NCBI RefSeq assembly: GCF_000238315.3
Contig: NZ_CP011924.1
Location: forward strand, 138,501 to 202,500
Origin: Pseudoalteromonas piscicida
Lineage (GTDB): Bacteria; Pseudomonadota; Gammaproteobacteria; Enterobacterales; Alteromonadaceae
Direction of reading: 5' to 3'
Length of the DNA: 64,000 nt
Shown here: one piece after another, positions 34,660 through 43,150 of the stretch
How positions within the stretch are numbered: the first letter of the stretch is position 1
How the letters are laid out: every line of letters starts with the position of its first letter
Program-made: the position numbers and the translations under genes
Notes under the pieces: generated by a model
The model's input: the letters and a program-made list of their open reading frames with translations, nothing else
What the model was told of the DNA's origin: nothing
Database searches by the model: none

Positions 34660-36214
34660 GTTGCTCAATGTTATCTAAGCACCATTGTGCCCTTTTGAGC
34701 ACTTCCTGCCGTGTTTTCTCATCTTGTTTTTGCCAATTTCGATAGATCATGCCAATCCGGTGGTTATTGGCAAACTTATCCTCATGGCGGTGCATAAAAT
34801 GCCAATAGAGGCTGTTTAGTGGGCAGGCATCATCACTCGATTTTTGCTTGACGTCGTAGTGACAATGTTGACAATAATCACTCATTTTTTGCATGTAGTT
34901 ACCGCTTGCGGCGTAGGGTTTGGTTGCTACTATGCCGTGATCAGCAAATTGTGTCATGCCTCTGGTGTTTGGCATTTCTACCCATTCAATGGCGTCGATG
35001 TATATACCTAAATACCATTCATCCACTTGATCTGGGTGAACTCCGGTCAATAGGCAAAAGTTTCCCGTGACCATTAATCGTTGAATATGGTGGGCGTAGG
35101 CGTAATCTAGGCTTTGGGTGATGGCTTCACTGAGGCAACGCATCTTCGTTTTTCCATGCCAAAAATAGCTTGGTAGATTACGCTGAGCAAGCAAGTAATT
35201 TTTATGGCGGTAGTCAGGCATATTGAGCCAGTAAACAGCTCGGATATACTCTCGCCAGCCTAATATTTGCCTTACAAACCCCTCAATCTGTGTAATATCA
35301 ATTTGTGAGTTGTCTTGGTATGCTGCGATAGCACTGTCGATAACGTGTTTGGGGTGAAGCATTTTTGCGTTGAGGGCAAAAGAGAGTCGTGAGTGATACA
35401 GTGTCCATTTATCGTCACTTTTACAGGTCATTGCATCTTGAAATTGACCGAACGAAGGCAATAGGTGTTCACAGAAAAAGGCCAAAAGATCTTGAGCTTG
35501 CGCACGGGTAGTCGGCCATAGCAATGATTCTTCGCTGTTGCCAATGGTCTTTACTTTATGCCGCTTAATCCGCTTTAAAATGTCACTAACATCGTTGGCA
35601 AAACAAAGCGGTTGTGGGATAGCGTCGATGTCTTTTTGCTTGAGTTTGTTACGGTTTTGACTATCGTAATTCCATTGCTTGCCAAGCGGCTCACCGTCGT
35701 CCATTAATACATTAAAGCGGCGCCTGAGTTTGCGATAGAAAAACTCCATTGTAGTGTGTTTTCCTGGCGTTAAGTAGTCATCCAGCTCTTCATAGGGGAC
35801 TAAAAAATGCTCAGTGTCATAGCAACGAACCTGTAACTGGTCGAGTGTTAATTCCATCATTTGTTTCAGTAAGCGATATTCATCCGGTCTTTGATAGTCA
35901 AAGCTCGACACCTGATATTTATCACATAAATACGCAATTAAAGCGGGGAGATCCGAATAGTCCTGAGTCTCATCGAGGGTGAGATGTAGCACATGGAATC
36001 CAGCTTTATCCAGCGCGACGGCAAAATTCGCCATGGCTTTGAAGAAAGCACACACTTTTTGAATGTGATGTTTGGTGTAGTCGGCCTCTTGTTTGAGTTC
36101 TGCTATCAGATAAAGATACTCTGCTTTATCGTCAGCAAACCAACTATGTTTGGCATTGAGTTGGTCGCCAAGAATTAATCTGAGGCCTTTATATTGAGGT
36201 TTTTGTTGTGCCAT
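34655..36214 (-). CDS. Bacterial FeS (6-4) photolyase / CryPro cryptochrome (PhrB-like)
   Basis: A 519-residue flavoprotein of the iron-sulfur bacterial cryptochrome/photolyase group. The N-terminal LRLILGDQLNAKHSW, the RPDEYRLL segment and HTTMEFFYRKLRRRFN are characteristic. The cluster cysteines are visible in GNFCLLTG, YCQHC and DDACPLNS, and the FAD/DNA part has QILGWREYIRAVYW and GMTQFADHG. Members repair (6-4) photoproducts and bind a lumazine-type antenna. Its ATG overlaps the Cry-DASH stop (TAATG), so the two are cotranslated. Confidence 0.9.
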   Translation of the reverse strand: MAQQKPQYKGLRLILGDQLNAKHSWFADDKAEYLYLIAELKQEADYTKHHIQKVCAFFKAMANFAVALDKAGFHVLHLTLDETQDYSDLPALIAYLCDKYQVSSFDYQRPDEYRLLKQMMELTLDQLQVRCYDTEHFLVPYEELDDYLTPGKHTTMEFFYRKLRRRFNVLMDDGEPLGKQWNYDSQNRNKLKQKDIDAIPQPLCFANDVSDILKRIKRHKVKTIGNSEESLLWPTTRAQAQDLLAFFCEHLLPSFGQFQDAMTCKSDDKWTLYHSRLSFALNAKMLHPKHVIDSAIAAYQDNSQIDITQIEGFVRQILGWREYIRAVYWLNMPDYRHKNYLLAQRNLPSYFWHGKTKMRCLSEAITQSLDYAYAHHIQRLMVTGNFCLLTGVHPDQVDEWYLGIYIDAIEWVEMPNTRGMTQFADHGIVATKPYAASGNYMQKMSDYCQHCHYDVKQKSSDDACPLNSLYWHFMHRHEDKFANNHRIGMIYRNWQKQDEKTRQEVLKRAQWCLDNIEQL

Positions 36215-37518
36215 TAGTTATCCTCCAAAGGCCAACCAACATGATCTTGGCTGTCAAGTTGTGGAGTGGCTTCTCCTTGCCATAATTTTATATATTCACC
36301 ATCTGGGTCAAATAGTGCTTGTTGCTTTGTGATATTGAAATGGCGACCGCCACGAGGATCAGCTCCAACACCCGCTATATACTGCCAATTTCCCCAATTT
36401 GCCGCGACGTCGTAATCGATAAGATGTTGCTCAAAAAAAGCGGCGCCATAGCGCCAATCTAGCTGAAGCTCATTCACAAAGTAGCTCGCAGCTATTTGTC
36501 TTGCCCTGTTGGAAATCCAACCGGTTTTAGTCAATTCGTGCATAATGGCATTGACCAGTGCATTGGGCGTTCGGCCTTGGCACCACTTTAAAAAGCGCTC
36601 TGGATAGAAACTGGTTTTTGGTGTTTTGGCTTTGACGCCTGAAAAGCTAAATAGCGTGTGTTGATGTTTAAGTGCATACCAATGAAAGTACTCACGCCAC
36701 AACAGTTCAAACCAAATCCAATAGGTTGATTCATTTGCGCCTCTTTGCTGCTCAAATTGAGTAAGTGCTTGCTTGATCTGTCTAGGACTGATAGCGCCAT
36801 AGGCAAGTATTGGACTAAACCGAGTGGAAAAATGCTCACCGAACAAGGCGTTTCGGGTTTCTTTGTATGTAAGAGCCGCATCCGTTTGGAAGTATTGTTG
36901 TAGTTGCTGCTGAGCTTGCGCTTCACCGGCGGCTACTTTGATACTGTATGAAGAGTTTGCTTTAAATTCAGCTAAATCTGATACCCGATTCGGTCTTGGT
37001 GGAAGCTGTGGGGTTGCAATAGGTAATTTAGGTTCAATTTCCTCTACAGTTTTGCGAAATGGCGTAAAGCTCGGTGGTAGTTCACTGACGCTGATTGGTA
37101 GTGAGTCTGGTTCAAAAAGGGTGTTTGAATAAGCACTAATGTATTGAATATGTGGGAAATTGTCTTGTAGTTTTAACCAAAGCTTTTGTTCATCGAATCC
37201 TGGATGAACAGCGCGACCAATATGAGTTACCTGTTGTGTATGAATAATCTCAGTCAGTGCTTTGAGCTGAGCTGTGTCACGCAACAGATACAGCTTCTGT
37301 TGTTGTGACGCTAGTGATTGATGTAAGGCATTGAGCGTCTGATTGCGATAACATTCGACAGTAAAAGAAGGTGAGCACTGCGCTTTGCGAGCCGTCCAGA
37401 GGTTTACAGTGGGTAGATAAATGCAGATAAGTGTGTCGACTTGAGACGCCAGCGTCGTAAGTGCGGGATTATCACTAAGGCGGCAGTCGTTTTCAAATAA
37501 ATAGAGTCCTACTTTCAT
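36214..37518 (-). CDS. DASH-family cryptochrome
   Basis: A 434-residue photolyase-fold protein. The N-terminal LYLFENDCRLSDNPAL antenna-domain start, the KETRNALFGEHFSTRFSPILAYGAISPRQI block and the FAD-binding stretch ELLWREYFHWYALKH, GWISNRARQIAASYFVNEL and GNWQYIAGVGADPRGGRHFN are typical of Cry-DASH. These proteins repair cyclobutane dimers in single-stranded or looped DNA and may sense blue light. It precedes the (6-4) photolyase gene in one operon, giving repair of both main UV lesions. Confidence 0.9.
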   Translation of the reverse strand: MKVGLYLFENDCRLSDNPALTTLASQVDTLICIYLPTVNLWTARKAQCSPSFTVECYRNQTLNALHQSLASQQQKLYLLRDTAQLKALTEIIHTQQVTHIGRAVHPGFDEQKLWLKLQDNFPHIQYISAYSNTLFEPDSLPISVSELPPSFTPFRKTVEEIEPKLPIATPQLPPRPNRVSDLAEFKANSSYSIKVAAGEAQAQQQLQQYFQTDAALTYKETRNALFGEHFSTRFSPILAYGAISPRQIKQALTQFEQQRGANESTYWIWFELLWREYFHWYALKHQHTLFSFSGVKAKTPKTSFYPERFLKWCQGRTPNALVNAIMHELTKTGWISNRARQIAASYFVNELQLDWRYGAAFFEQHLIDYDVAANWGNWQYIAGVGADPRGGRHFNITKQQALFDPDGEYIKLWQGEATPQLDSQDHVGWPLEDN

Positions 37519-37577
37519 GTGTATTCTTAACAGTCATGAATGAATAAGACTCTATACGTAACAATTAGCTAAATTGC

Positions 37578-38090
37578 TCAGTTAGTTTGGCAAGATTCTA
37601 TAAGTGTACGCAGGTGAGCACCAACGTCTTGTGTTTTGGTTTGGCCTCGCTCAAGTAAGTTGCTCGCTTGCTGTTTTAGCTCTGCCAAATCATACTGCTC
37701 GAGCAAAGTTCTTAAATATCTAACTGTATCAGCACCTTGCTGAAGCAAATCAGGAAACTGTTCGATGGAAATTTCCTGTTGGCTTAGGCGAGAAATAGAG
37801 TTGAGTAGGTCGCTTAAATTTGCACTGTCTTGCAATGCGCCTTCAACCGCAATAAGCGCGCCCATCGGATCGGCATCTAGATTATTTGCAACGCAAGCTG
37901 CAACACTACCTGCTTCTGCTGATGCTTGCACTGACTCTATCCCTTTATCACGGATCTGCTCAACCACTTGTTGTAGCTCTTGATGTTCAGATAAATATTG
38001 TGCCTCGATTTGGGCTTTAGAGTCTTCCAGCATATCGCATGCGGTAAGTGAAACGACCATAGTAGACGCAAAGGCAATCGCTCTTAGCAT
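37578..38090 (-). CDS. 170-aa lipoprotein, function unknown
   Basis: The signal ends with the lipobox LTAC (Cys at residue 18), preceded by AGGAAG before the ATG. The mature region is helical and acidic, with heptad-like patterns (AQIEAQYLSEHQELQQVVEQI and TVRYLRTLLEQYDLAELKQQASNLLE) and two further cysteines (VAACVANN and LIESCQTN) that could bridge. It ends 59 bp before the Cry-DASH gene on the same strand and could share its transcript. Confidence 0.7.
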   Translation of the reverse strand: MLRAIAFASTMVVSLTACDMLEDSKAQIEAQYLSEHQELQQVVEQIRDKGIESVQASAEAGSVAACVANNLDADPMGALIAVEGALQDSANLSDLLNSISRLSQQEISIEQFPDLLQQGADTVRYLRTLLEQYDLAELKQQASNLLERGQTKTQDVGAHLRTLIESCQTN

Positions 38091-38238
38091 TTTATCACTT
38101 CCTATATAAAGATTTTGTGAAAGTCTAAATAGCTAAGAGCCAGAAGTCACGCAGAGTTTGGTTTTGTATGCTCTGCATGACTTTGATTTTAGAGTGATGT
38201 TTAGTGGCCGCCGTTGTCACTTCGTTTAGCAGCTCAGG

Positions 38239-38710
38239 TTAGTTTGCTTGTTGCTGCGCTCTTTTGAACTCCTGTAGACCAACGATATTCGTTTTCTTGA
38301 ATAATTCAAAGCGCAGCATATTTTCGATGAGTAACAGTGCTTTGTTCCAAGCGTTTTTTGCTGCTGTGGTAAAATGCCTGCCAAGATGACTTTTTAGCGT
38401 TGCTGTAAAAGGTAAACAACAAGACACTGATATCTTTTTCTGACGTTCCCATAAATAACAGCGTACCGCGTTGTTTTTGCAGATAATGTAATAAGTTTGA
38501 CTGCTGTGGGATACGCATCACACAATTTTGCACAAAATCAAATATTTGATGCTCCCAGATTATGAGTTGTCCCACATTTGTTGGAATTTGCATGCGCAAA
38601 TCGTAATGTTGAATTTGGTTGTACCAAGAAGTGCAAAAGCCATGGAAATTCGGACGAATACTCGCAAGCGTTTGAGTTAAAAGTTGATATTGATAGGGAG
38701 TAATGCTCAT
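38239..38710 (-). pseudogene. Frameshifted globin-like gene
   Basis: From the ATG at 38710 (MSITPYQYQLLTQTLASIRP), with GAGG upstream, the frame codes a globin-like start and runs to about 38420. There the sensible protein continues in another frame (PFTATLKSHLGRHF, then AAKNAWNKALLLIENML) down to 38239. Removing one base from the TTGTTGTTTAC stretch near 38412-38421 would join both parts into a protein of about 155 residues. The C-terminal half resembles the last helices of single-domain bacterial globins. The unshifted frame ends in a low-plausibility Ser/Lys-rich tail. Family assignment is tentative. Confidence 0.6.
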
Positions 38711-38873
38711 AGACGCCTCTTCAAATTGATGAAGAGCGGATCCTTTGCTCAAAAACAAATAGCCTAAGTCTGAGTATAGCTGCTTTTTTTAAATGCGAGA
38801 CTTTTTAATATTTTTTTGTGAGATTTTTCTTACATTGCAATAATTGATGTCTCAATGTACAAAATAAAGTGTA

Positions 38874-38900
38874 GTAGGCCTGCATGGAACATTGGCCTAC
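38874..38900 (-). terminator. Hairpin after the carbonic anhydrase gene
   Basis: GTAGGCC (38874-38880) pairs with GGCCTAC (38894-38900) around a 13-base loop that can pair internally (ATG/CAT). It lies 18 bp past the carbonic anhydrase stop. The T-run on the minus strand is weak. Confidence 0.55.
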
Positions 38901-38917
38901 GTTTATTTAGACGATAC

Positions 38918-39697
38918 TTAGTGCGTAATTGGTGAAAGTAACTGTGGATCCGTCACGAGTTTACGAATGCCATGCGCATGGTCCTCTTCAAAAGCATTAT
39001 CTTTACACCAACGCGCGAGACTATTTATATCAACTTTGGCACAGCTTGGGCGTACACTCCAGCTTACCTGTAAAGGTGAGCACTGTTGGTTGTTATAGCT
39101 AGGTCCTGTAGTTGAACCTAAAAACTCAACTGGTGTGCCTGTATTGCTTGGTAGCGCACCTGCTTGATGGTAGCCGCCAACTTGGCCTTGATAATCAAGC
39201 TCAGTGAAGTCTTGTGCATTTTCATCATTAACCACTAAAAACACCTGAGTTTCGACGCGTAGATCGGGGTTGGCACAGCTATCATTTAAGCAAGCGCCAA
39301 GTGTCGGGCCAGGTTTTACATCACAAGAGCTATGAACCCAGTGTACTTCAATGGTATCGCCGGGCTTTACGTTGTTACATACTTTATCGTCTACAGGAGC
39401 AAGCTCCGCAGGGGTGAGGCTTGCAGTTGCATTACATTGGAATCCGCCGTACTTTGGGTCATTGGAAACGACAGAGAAGTCTTTGGCTTTATGTTCTGCA
39501 TTTTTATGAAAATGGATGTTACATAGATTGAGTTTTTCTTTTGGCGGCGCCATAGCAAAAACCCGTTTGTTGTGACCCTGCAAACTATCAATATCTCTCG
39601 GTGTTTGCGGTCCTGCCGACTCACATTGCGCTGCAAACGCTTCGAAGCTAAATATAGACAGCGCTGTCAATTTGCTTGATTTTATAACCGTTCTCAT
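38918..39697 (-). CDS. Delta-class (CDCA-like) carbonic anhydrase, exported
   Basis: A 259-residue protein with a signal-like N-terminus (up to about residue 23, EAFAAQ) and AAGGAAAA before the ATG. The motifs LNLCNIHFHKNAEHKAKDF and GDTIEVHWVHSSCD give the His/Cys metal ligands expected of delta-class/cadmium carbonic anhydrase-type enzymes. Eight or more cysteines suggest periplasmic disulfides. The reaction would be CO2 hydration in the periplasm. This class is best known from marine diatoms and dinoflagellates; bacterial forms are less studied. Confidence 0.75.
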   Translation of the reverse strand: MRTVIKSSKLTALSIFSFEAFAAQCESAGPQTPRDIDSLQGHNKRVFAMAPPKEKLNLCNIHFHKNAEHKAKDFSVVSNDPKYGGFQCNATASLTPAELAPVDDKVCNNVKPGDTIEVHWVHSSCDVKPGPTLGACLNDSCANPDLRVETQVFLVVNDENAQDFTELDYQGQVGGYHQAGALPSNTGTPVEFLGSTTGPSYNNQQCSPLQVSWSVRPSCAKVDINSLARWCKDNAFEEDHAHGIRKLVTDPQLLSPITH

Positions 39698-40020
39698 TTG
39701 GTTTTCCTTTCTTTCGTGATTTTATTGTCCCCAATTATGGATCAAATATTTCTTTTTTGTTACAAAAAATGAAGGGGGACGAAGCTGGACCGATGAGTTG
39801 GGCGTCAGGGTATTGTATGTGAAAAGTAAAATACCTGATTACATCTCAGCAACGAGCTGAAACGTCAGAAGATAGTTCTAAATCAAGGTTGCTATCTAGG
39901 CATACTGTCTTTATAATACGCAGCATATTTAGGCAATCGGACTGAAACTTTCGTTTTTCAGTACAATTGACTTTAAGCATGGGCAATACATCGCTCATTC
40001 AAACGACATTTTTAAGATGT
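39698..40020. other. Gene-free interval before the tRNA-like array
   Basis: I found no convincing coding region or RNA gene in these 323 bp. It should contain the carbonic anhydrase promoter on the minus strand. Its right end meets the first repeat unit abruptly at 40021. Confidence 0.5.
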
Positions 40021-40672
40021 CACTTCTTTGAAAAGTAGAAGTAAAACAATTTTATGTTTCGGTGTAGAATGGAGTTGCTCGATAGATGGTCGGGCGCTTG
40101 ATTTTGTGAAGTGCCGAAGGTCGTCGGTTTAAATCCGATTACCACTTCTTTGAAAAGTAGAAGTAAAACAATTTTATGTTTCGGTATAGAATGGAGTTGC
40201 TCGATAGATGGTCGGGTGCTTGATTTGGTAAAGTGCCGAAGGTCGTCGGTTCAAATCCGATTGCCACTTCTTTGAAAAGTAGAAGTAAAACAATTTTATG
40301 TTTCGGTATAGAATGGAGTTGCTCGATAGATGGTCGGGTGCTTGATTTGGTAAAGTGCCGAAGGTCGTCGGTTCAAATCCGATTGCCACTTCTTTGAAAA
40401 GTAGAAGTAAAACAATTTTATGTTTCGGTATAGAATGGAGTTGCTCGATAGATGGTCGGGTGCTTGATTTGGTAAAGTGCCGAAGGTCGTCGGTTCAAAT
40501 CCGATTGCCACTTCTTTGAAAAGTAGAAGTAAAACAATTTTATGTTTCGGTATAGAATGGAGTTGCTCGATAGATGGTCGGGCGCTTGATTTGGTAAAGT
40601 GCCGAAGGTCGTCGGTTCAAATCCGGTTACCACTTCTTTGAAAAGTAGAAGTAAAACAATTTTATGTGTTGG

Positions 40673-40737
<65 letters not shown>

Positions 40738-40783
40738 TTGCCACTTCTTTGAAAAGTAGAAGTAAAACAATTTTATGTGTTGG

Positions 40784-40860
<77 letters not shown>

Positions 40861-40885
40861 AGTTAAAGATTGAGTTCTTTGATTT

Positions 40886-40910
40886 CGCGCATTCCTTGTA
40901 ATGCGCGTTT
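40886..40910 (+). terminator. Hairpin after tRNA-fMet
   Basis: CGCGCATT (40886-40893) pairs with AATGCGCG (40900-40907), followed by TTTTG. It may partly end tRNA transcription or mark processing before the rimP operon. Confidence 0.6.
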
Positions 40911-41013
40911 TGCGTTTAAGCATCGGCTTTTTTGTTTAAGTTGATGATTAATTTGGCTGAGATAGCTCGCAAACCAAGCACGGCCTTTGGCCACACAGTT
41001 TGTTATTCGTGTG

Positions 41014-41036
41014 ACGCCCCGCTTGGTTCGGGGCGT
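41014..41036 (+). promoter_or_regulatory. GC-rich hairpin in the rimP leader
   Basis: ACGCCCCG (41014-41021) pairs with CGGGGCGT (41029-41036) around a 7-base loop. There is no T-run directly after it, so it is more likely a stable leader structure or pause site than a terminator. Confidence 0.45.
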
Positions 41037-41064
41037 TGTTGTATCTGGCGCAAGGTGTATTCTG

Positions 41065-41111
41065 AGCCCAAGATCAAGCAGCTATGATTTGGGGCTTTAG
41101 GCCCTTTTTTT
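41065..41111 (+). promoter_or_regulatory. Possible attenuator just before rimP
   Basis: GGGC (41092-41095) pairs with GCCC (41101-41104), followed by TTTTTTT, a terminator-like structure only 9 bp before the rimP ribosome site. Upstream AGCCC (41065-41069) could instead pair with GGGCT (41092-41096) and prevent it. Two exclusive pairings before the gene set that makes NusA suggest termination-based feedback. Confidence 0.4.
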
Positions 41112-41130
41112 GTTTATATGGAGGAGTTCT

Positions 41131-41586
41131 GTGTCAAAACTCGAGCAAGATTTGACTGAAATGTTGGAGCCTGCAGTTGCTGCGTGTGGCTTTGAATTAC
41201 TCGGTCTTGAGTTTGTGCAAGCTGGTCGTCATTCTACACTTCGTGTATATATCGATCATGAAAACGGCATTAATGTAGATGACTGTGCGGAAGTGAGTCG
41301 TCAAGTTAGTGCAATTTTAGATGTCGAAGACCCGATTACGAACGAATATAGTTTGGAAGTATCTTCTCCTGGTGTTGACAGACCATTATTCAAACAAGCT
41401 CACTATGAAGCAGCAGTGGGAGAGGAAGTACGTTTGCGTACTAAACTTCCGCAAGAAGGTCGCCGTAATTTTAAAGGCGACTTAGTAGCAGTTAATGGCG
41501 ATATGATCACGTTAAAAGTTGACGCTCAGGATTTCATCTTGATGTTGAGCAACATTGAGCGTGCCAATATCATCGCAAAATTCTAA
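41131..41586 (+). CDS. rimP: Ribosome maturation factor RimP
   Basis: A 151-residue protein starting at GTG 41131, with GGAGGAG 4 bp upstream; the open frame reaches further up but without a ribosome site. It has the RimP features LGLEFVQAGRHSTLRVYIDHENGI, VDDCAEVSRQVSAILDVEDPI and YSLEVSSPGVDRPLF, then an SH3-like C-terminal domain. RimP helps assemble the 30S subunit. First protein gene of the nusA operon. Confidence 0.95.
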   Translation: MSKLEQDLTEMLEPAVAACGFELLGLEFVQAGRHSTLRVYIDHENGINVDDCAEVSRQVSAILDVEDPITNEYSLEVSSPGVDRPLFKQAHYEAAVGEEVRLRTKLPQEGRRNFKGDLVAVNGDMITLKVDAQDFILMLSNIERANIIAKF

Positions 41587-41625
41587 CTTTGAGTGCGAAG
41601 GACAAGGGCAAGCGAGGCATTACCT

Positions 41626-43125
41626 ATGGCAAAAGAAATATTGTTGGTGGCAGAAGCTGTTTCCAATGAAAAAGCGGTCCCAAGAGAAAAGATTTTTGAA
41701 GCATTAGAGTTCGCACTAGCGACAGCAACAAAAAAGAAGCATGGCGGTGAAATCGAAGTACGCGTTACTATCGACCGTAAAACGGGCGAGTACGATACTT
41801 TTCGTCGTTGGAAAGCGGTTGAACCACAAGAAGACGGTTCACTAGAGAATCCATATGCGGAAATCACGTTTGAAGCGGCGCAAGTTGATGAGCCTGACAT
41901 TCAATTAGGTGATTACGTTGAAGAGCAGATCGAATCAATTAAATTTGACCGTATCACCACACAGATGGCGAAACAGGTAATCGTACAAAAAGTACGTGAA
42001 GCTGAGCGCGCATTAGTTGTTGATGCATATAAAGATCAAAAAGGCGAGCTAGTGACAGGTGTTGTTAAAAAAGCAACGCGTGACGCTATCGTTATCGACC
42101 TTGGTAACAATGCTGAAGCGGTAATTTACCGTGAAGACATGCTACCACGCGAAAGCTTCCGTCCGGGTGACCGTGTACGTGGCCTACTTTATGAAGTGAA
42201 GCCTGAAGCGCGTGGTGCACAGCTATTTGTTACGCGTTCTAAGCCTGAGATGTTGATGGAACTATTCCGCATTGAGGTTCCAGAAATTGGCGAAGAAATG
42301 ATTGAGCTTAGAGGCGCTGCACGTGACCCTGGTTCTCGTGCTAAAATCGCTGTAAAATCAAACGACAAGCGTATTGACCCTGTAGGTGCATGTGTTGGTA
42401 TGCGTGGCGCACGTGTACAAGCTGTGTCTTCAGAACTTGGTGGTGAGCGTGTTGACATCGTACTTTACGATGATAACCCAGCACAGTTCGTGATCAACGC
42501 GATGGCACCGGCTGAAGTAGCTTCAATCGTAATGGATGAAGATACGCGCACGATGGAAATTGCAGTTGAAGCCGACAACCTAGCGCAAGCGATTGGTCGT
42601 AATGGTCAAAACGTACGTTTAGCTAGCCAACTTACTGGTTGGGAACTAAACGTAATGACAGTGGAAGAGATGGAGCGTAAGAGCTCGGAAGAATCAGATA
42701 AATTGGTTAATCTATTCACTGAAAATCTAGACATCGACGATGATTTTGCAACACTACTGATTAACGAAGGCTTCTCTTCACTTGAAGAAGTGGCTTATGT
42801 GCCAGTAGCTGAATTTTTAGAAATCGACGGTCTAGACGAAGAAACCGTTGAAGAGTTACGTAACCGTGCAAAAGATGCACTGACTACGAAAGCACTTCGC
42901 GATGAAGAAAGTCTAGAAAATGCAGAGCCTGCAGAAGACCTACTAGCACTTGAAGGACTTGAGCGTCATACCGCTTTTGTTTTTGCTAGCAAAGGTATCG
43001 TTACACTTGAAGACCTTGCAGAGCAAGGTATTGATGACTTAGTTGAAATTTCTGAGTTATCAGAAGAGCAAGCTGGTGAGTTAATCATGGCTGCACGTAA
43101 CATTTGCTGGTTCAGCGAAGAGTAA
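41626..43125 (+). CDS. nusA: Transcription termination/antitermination factor NusA
   Basis: A 500-residue protein; the start at 41626 ([28 protein letters not shown]) matches E. coli NusA. Order: N-terminal RNA polymerase-binding domain (1-125), S1 (about 135-200, [16 protein letters not shown]), KH1 and KH2 ([20 protein letters not shown], then [15 protein letters not shown]) and two acidic repeat domains at the C-terminus (about 360-425 and 435-500). It controls pausing, termination and antitermination. It lies 39 bp after rimP. Confidence 0.97.
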   Translation: MAKEILLVAEAVSNEKAVPREKIFEALEFALATATKKKHGGEIEVRVTIDRKTGEYDTFRRWKAVEPQEDGSLENPYAEITFEAAQVDEPDIQLGDYVEEQIESIKFDRITTQMAKQVIVQKVREAERALVVDAYKDQKGELVTGVVKKATRDAIVIDLGNNAEAVIYREDMLPRESFRPGDRVRGLLYEVKPEARGAQLFVTRSKPEMLMELFRIEVPEIGEEMIELRGAARDPGSRAKIAVKSNDKRIDPVGACVGMRGARVQAVSSELGGERVDIVLYDDNPAQFVINAMAPAEVASIVMDEDTRTMEIAVEADNLAQAIGRNGQNVRLASQLTGWELNVMTVEEMERKSSEESDKLVNLFTENLDIDDDFATLLINEGFSSLEEVAYVPVAEFLEIDGLDEETVEELRNRAKDALTTKALRDEESLENAEPAEDLLALEGLERHTAFVFASKGIVTLEDLAEQGIDDLVEISELSEEQAGELIMAARNICWFSEE

Positions 43126-43150
43126 TTTATTAACGGAGGTAACATCACGT

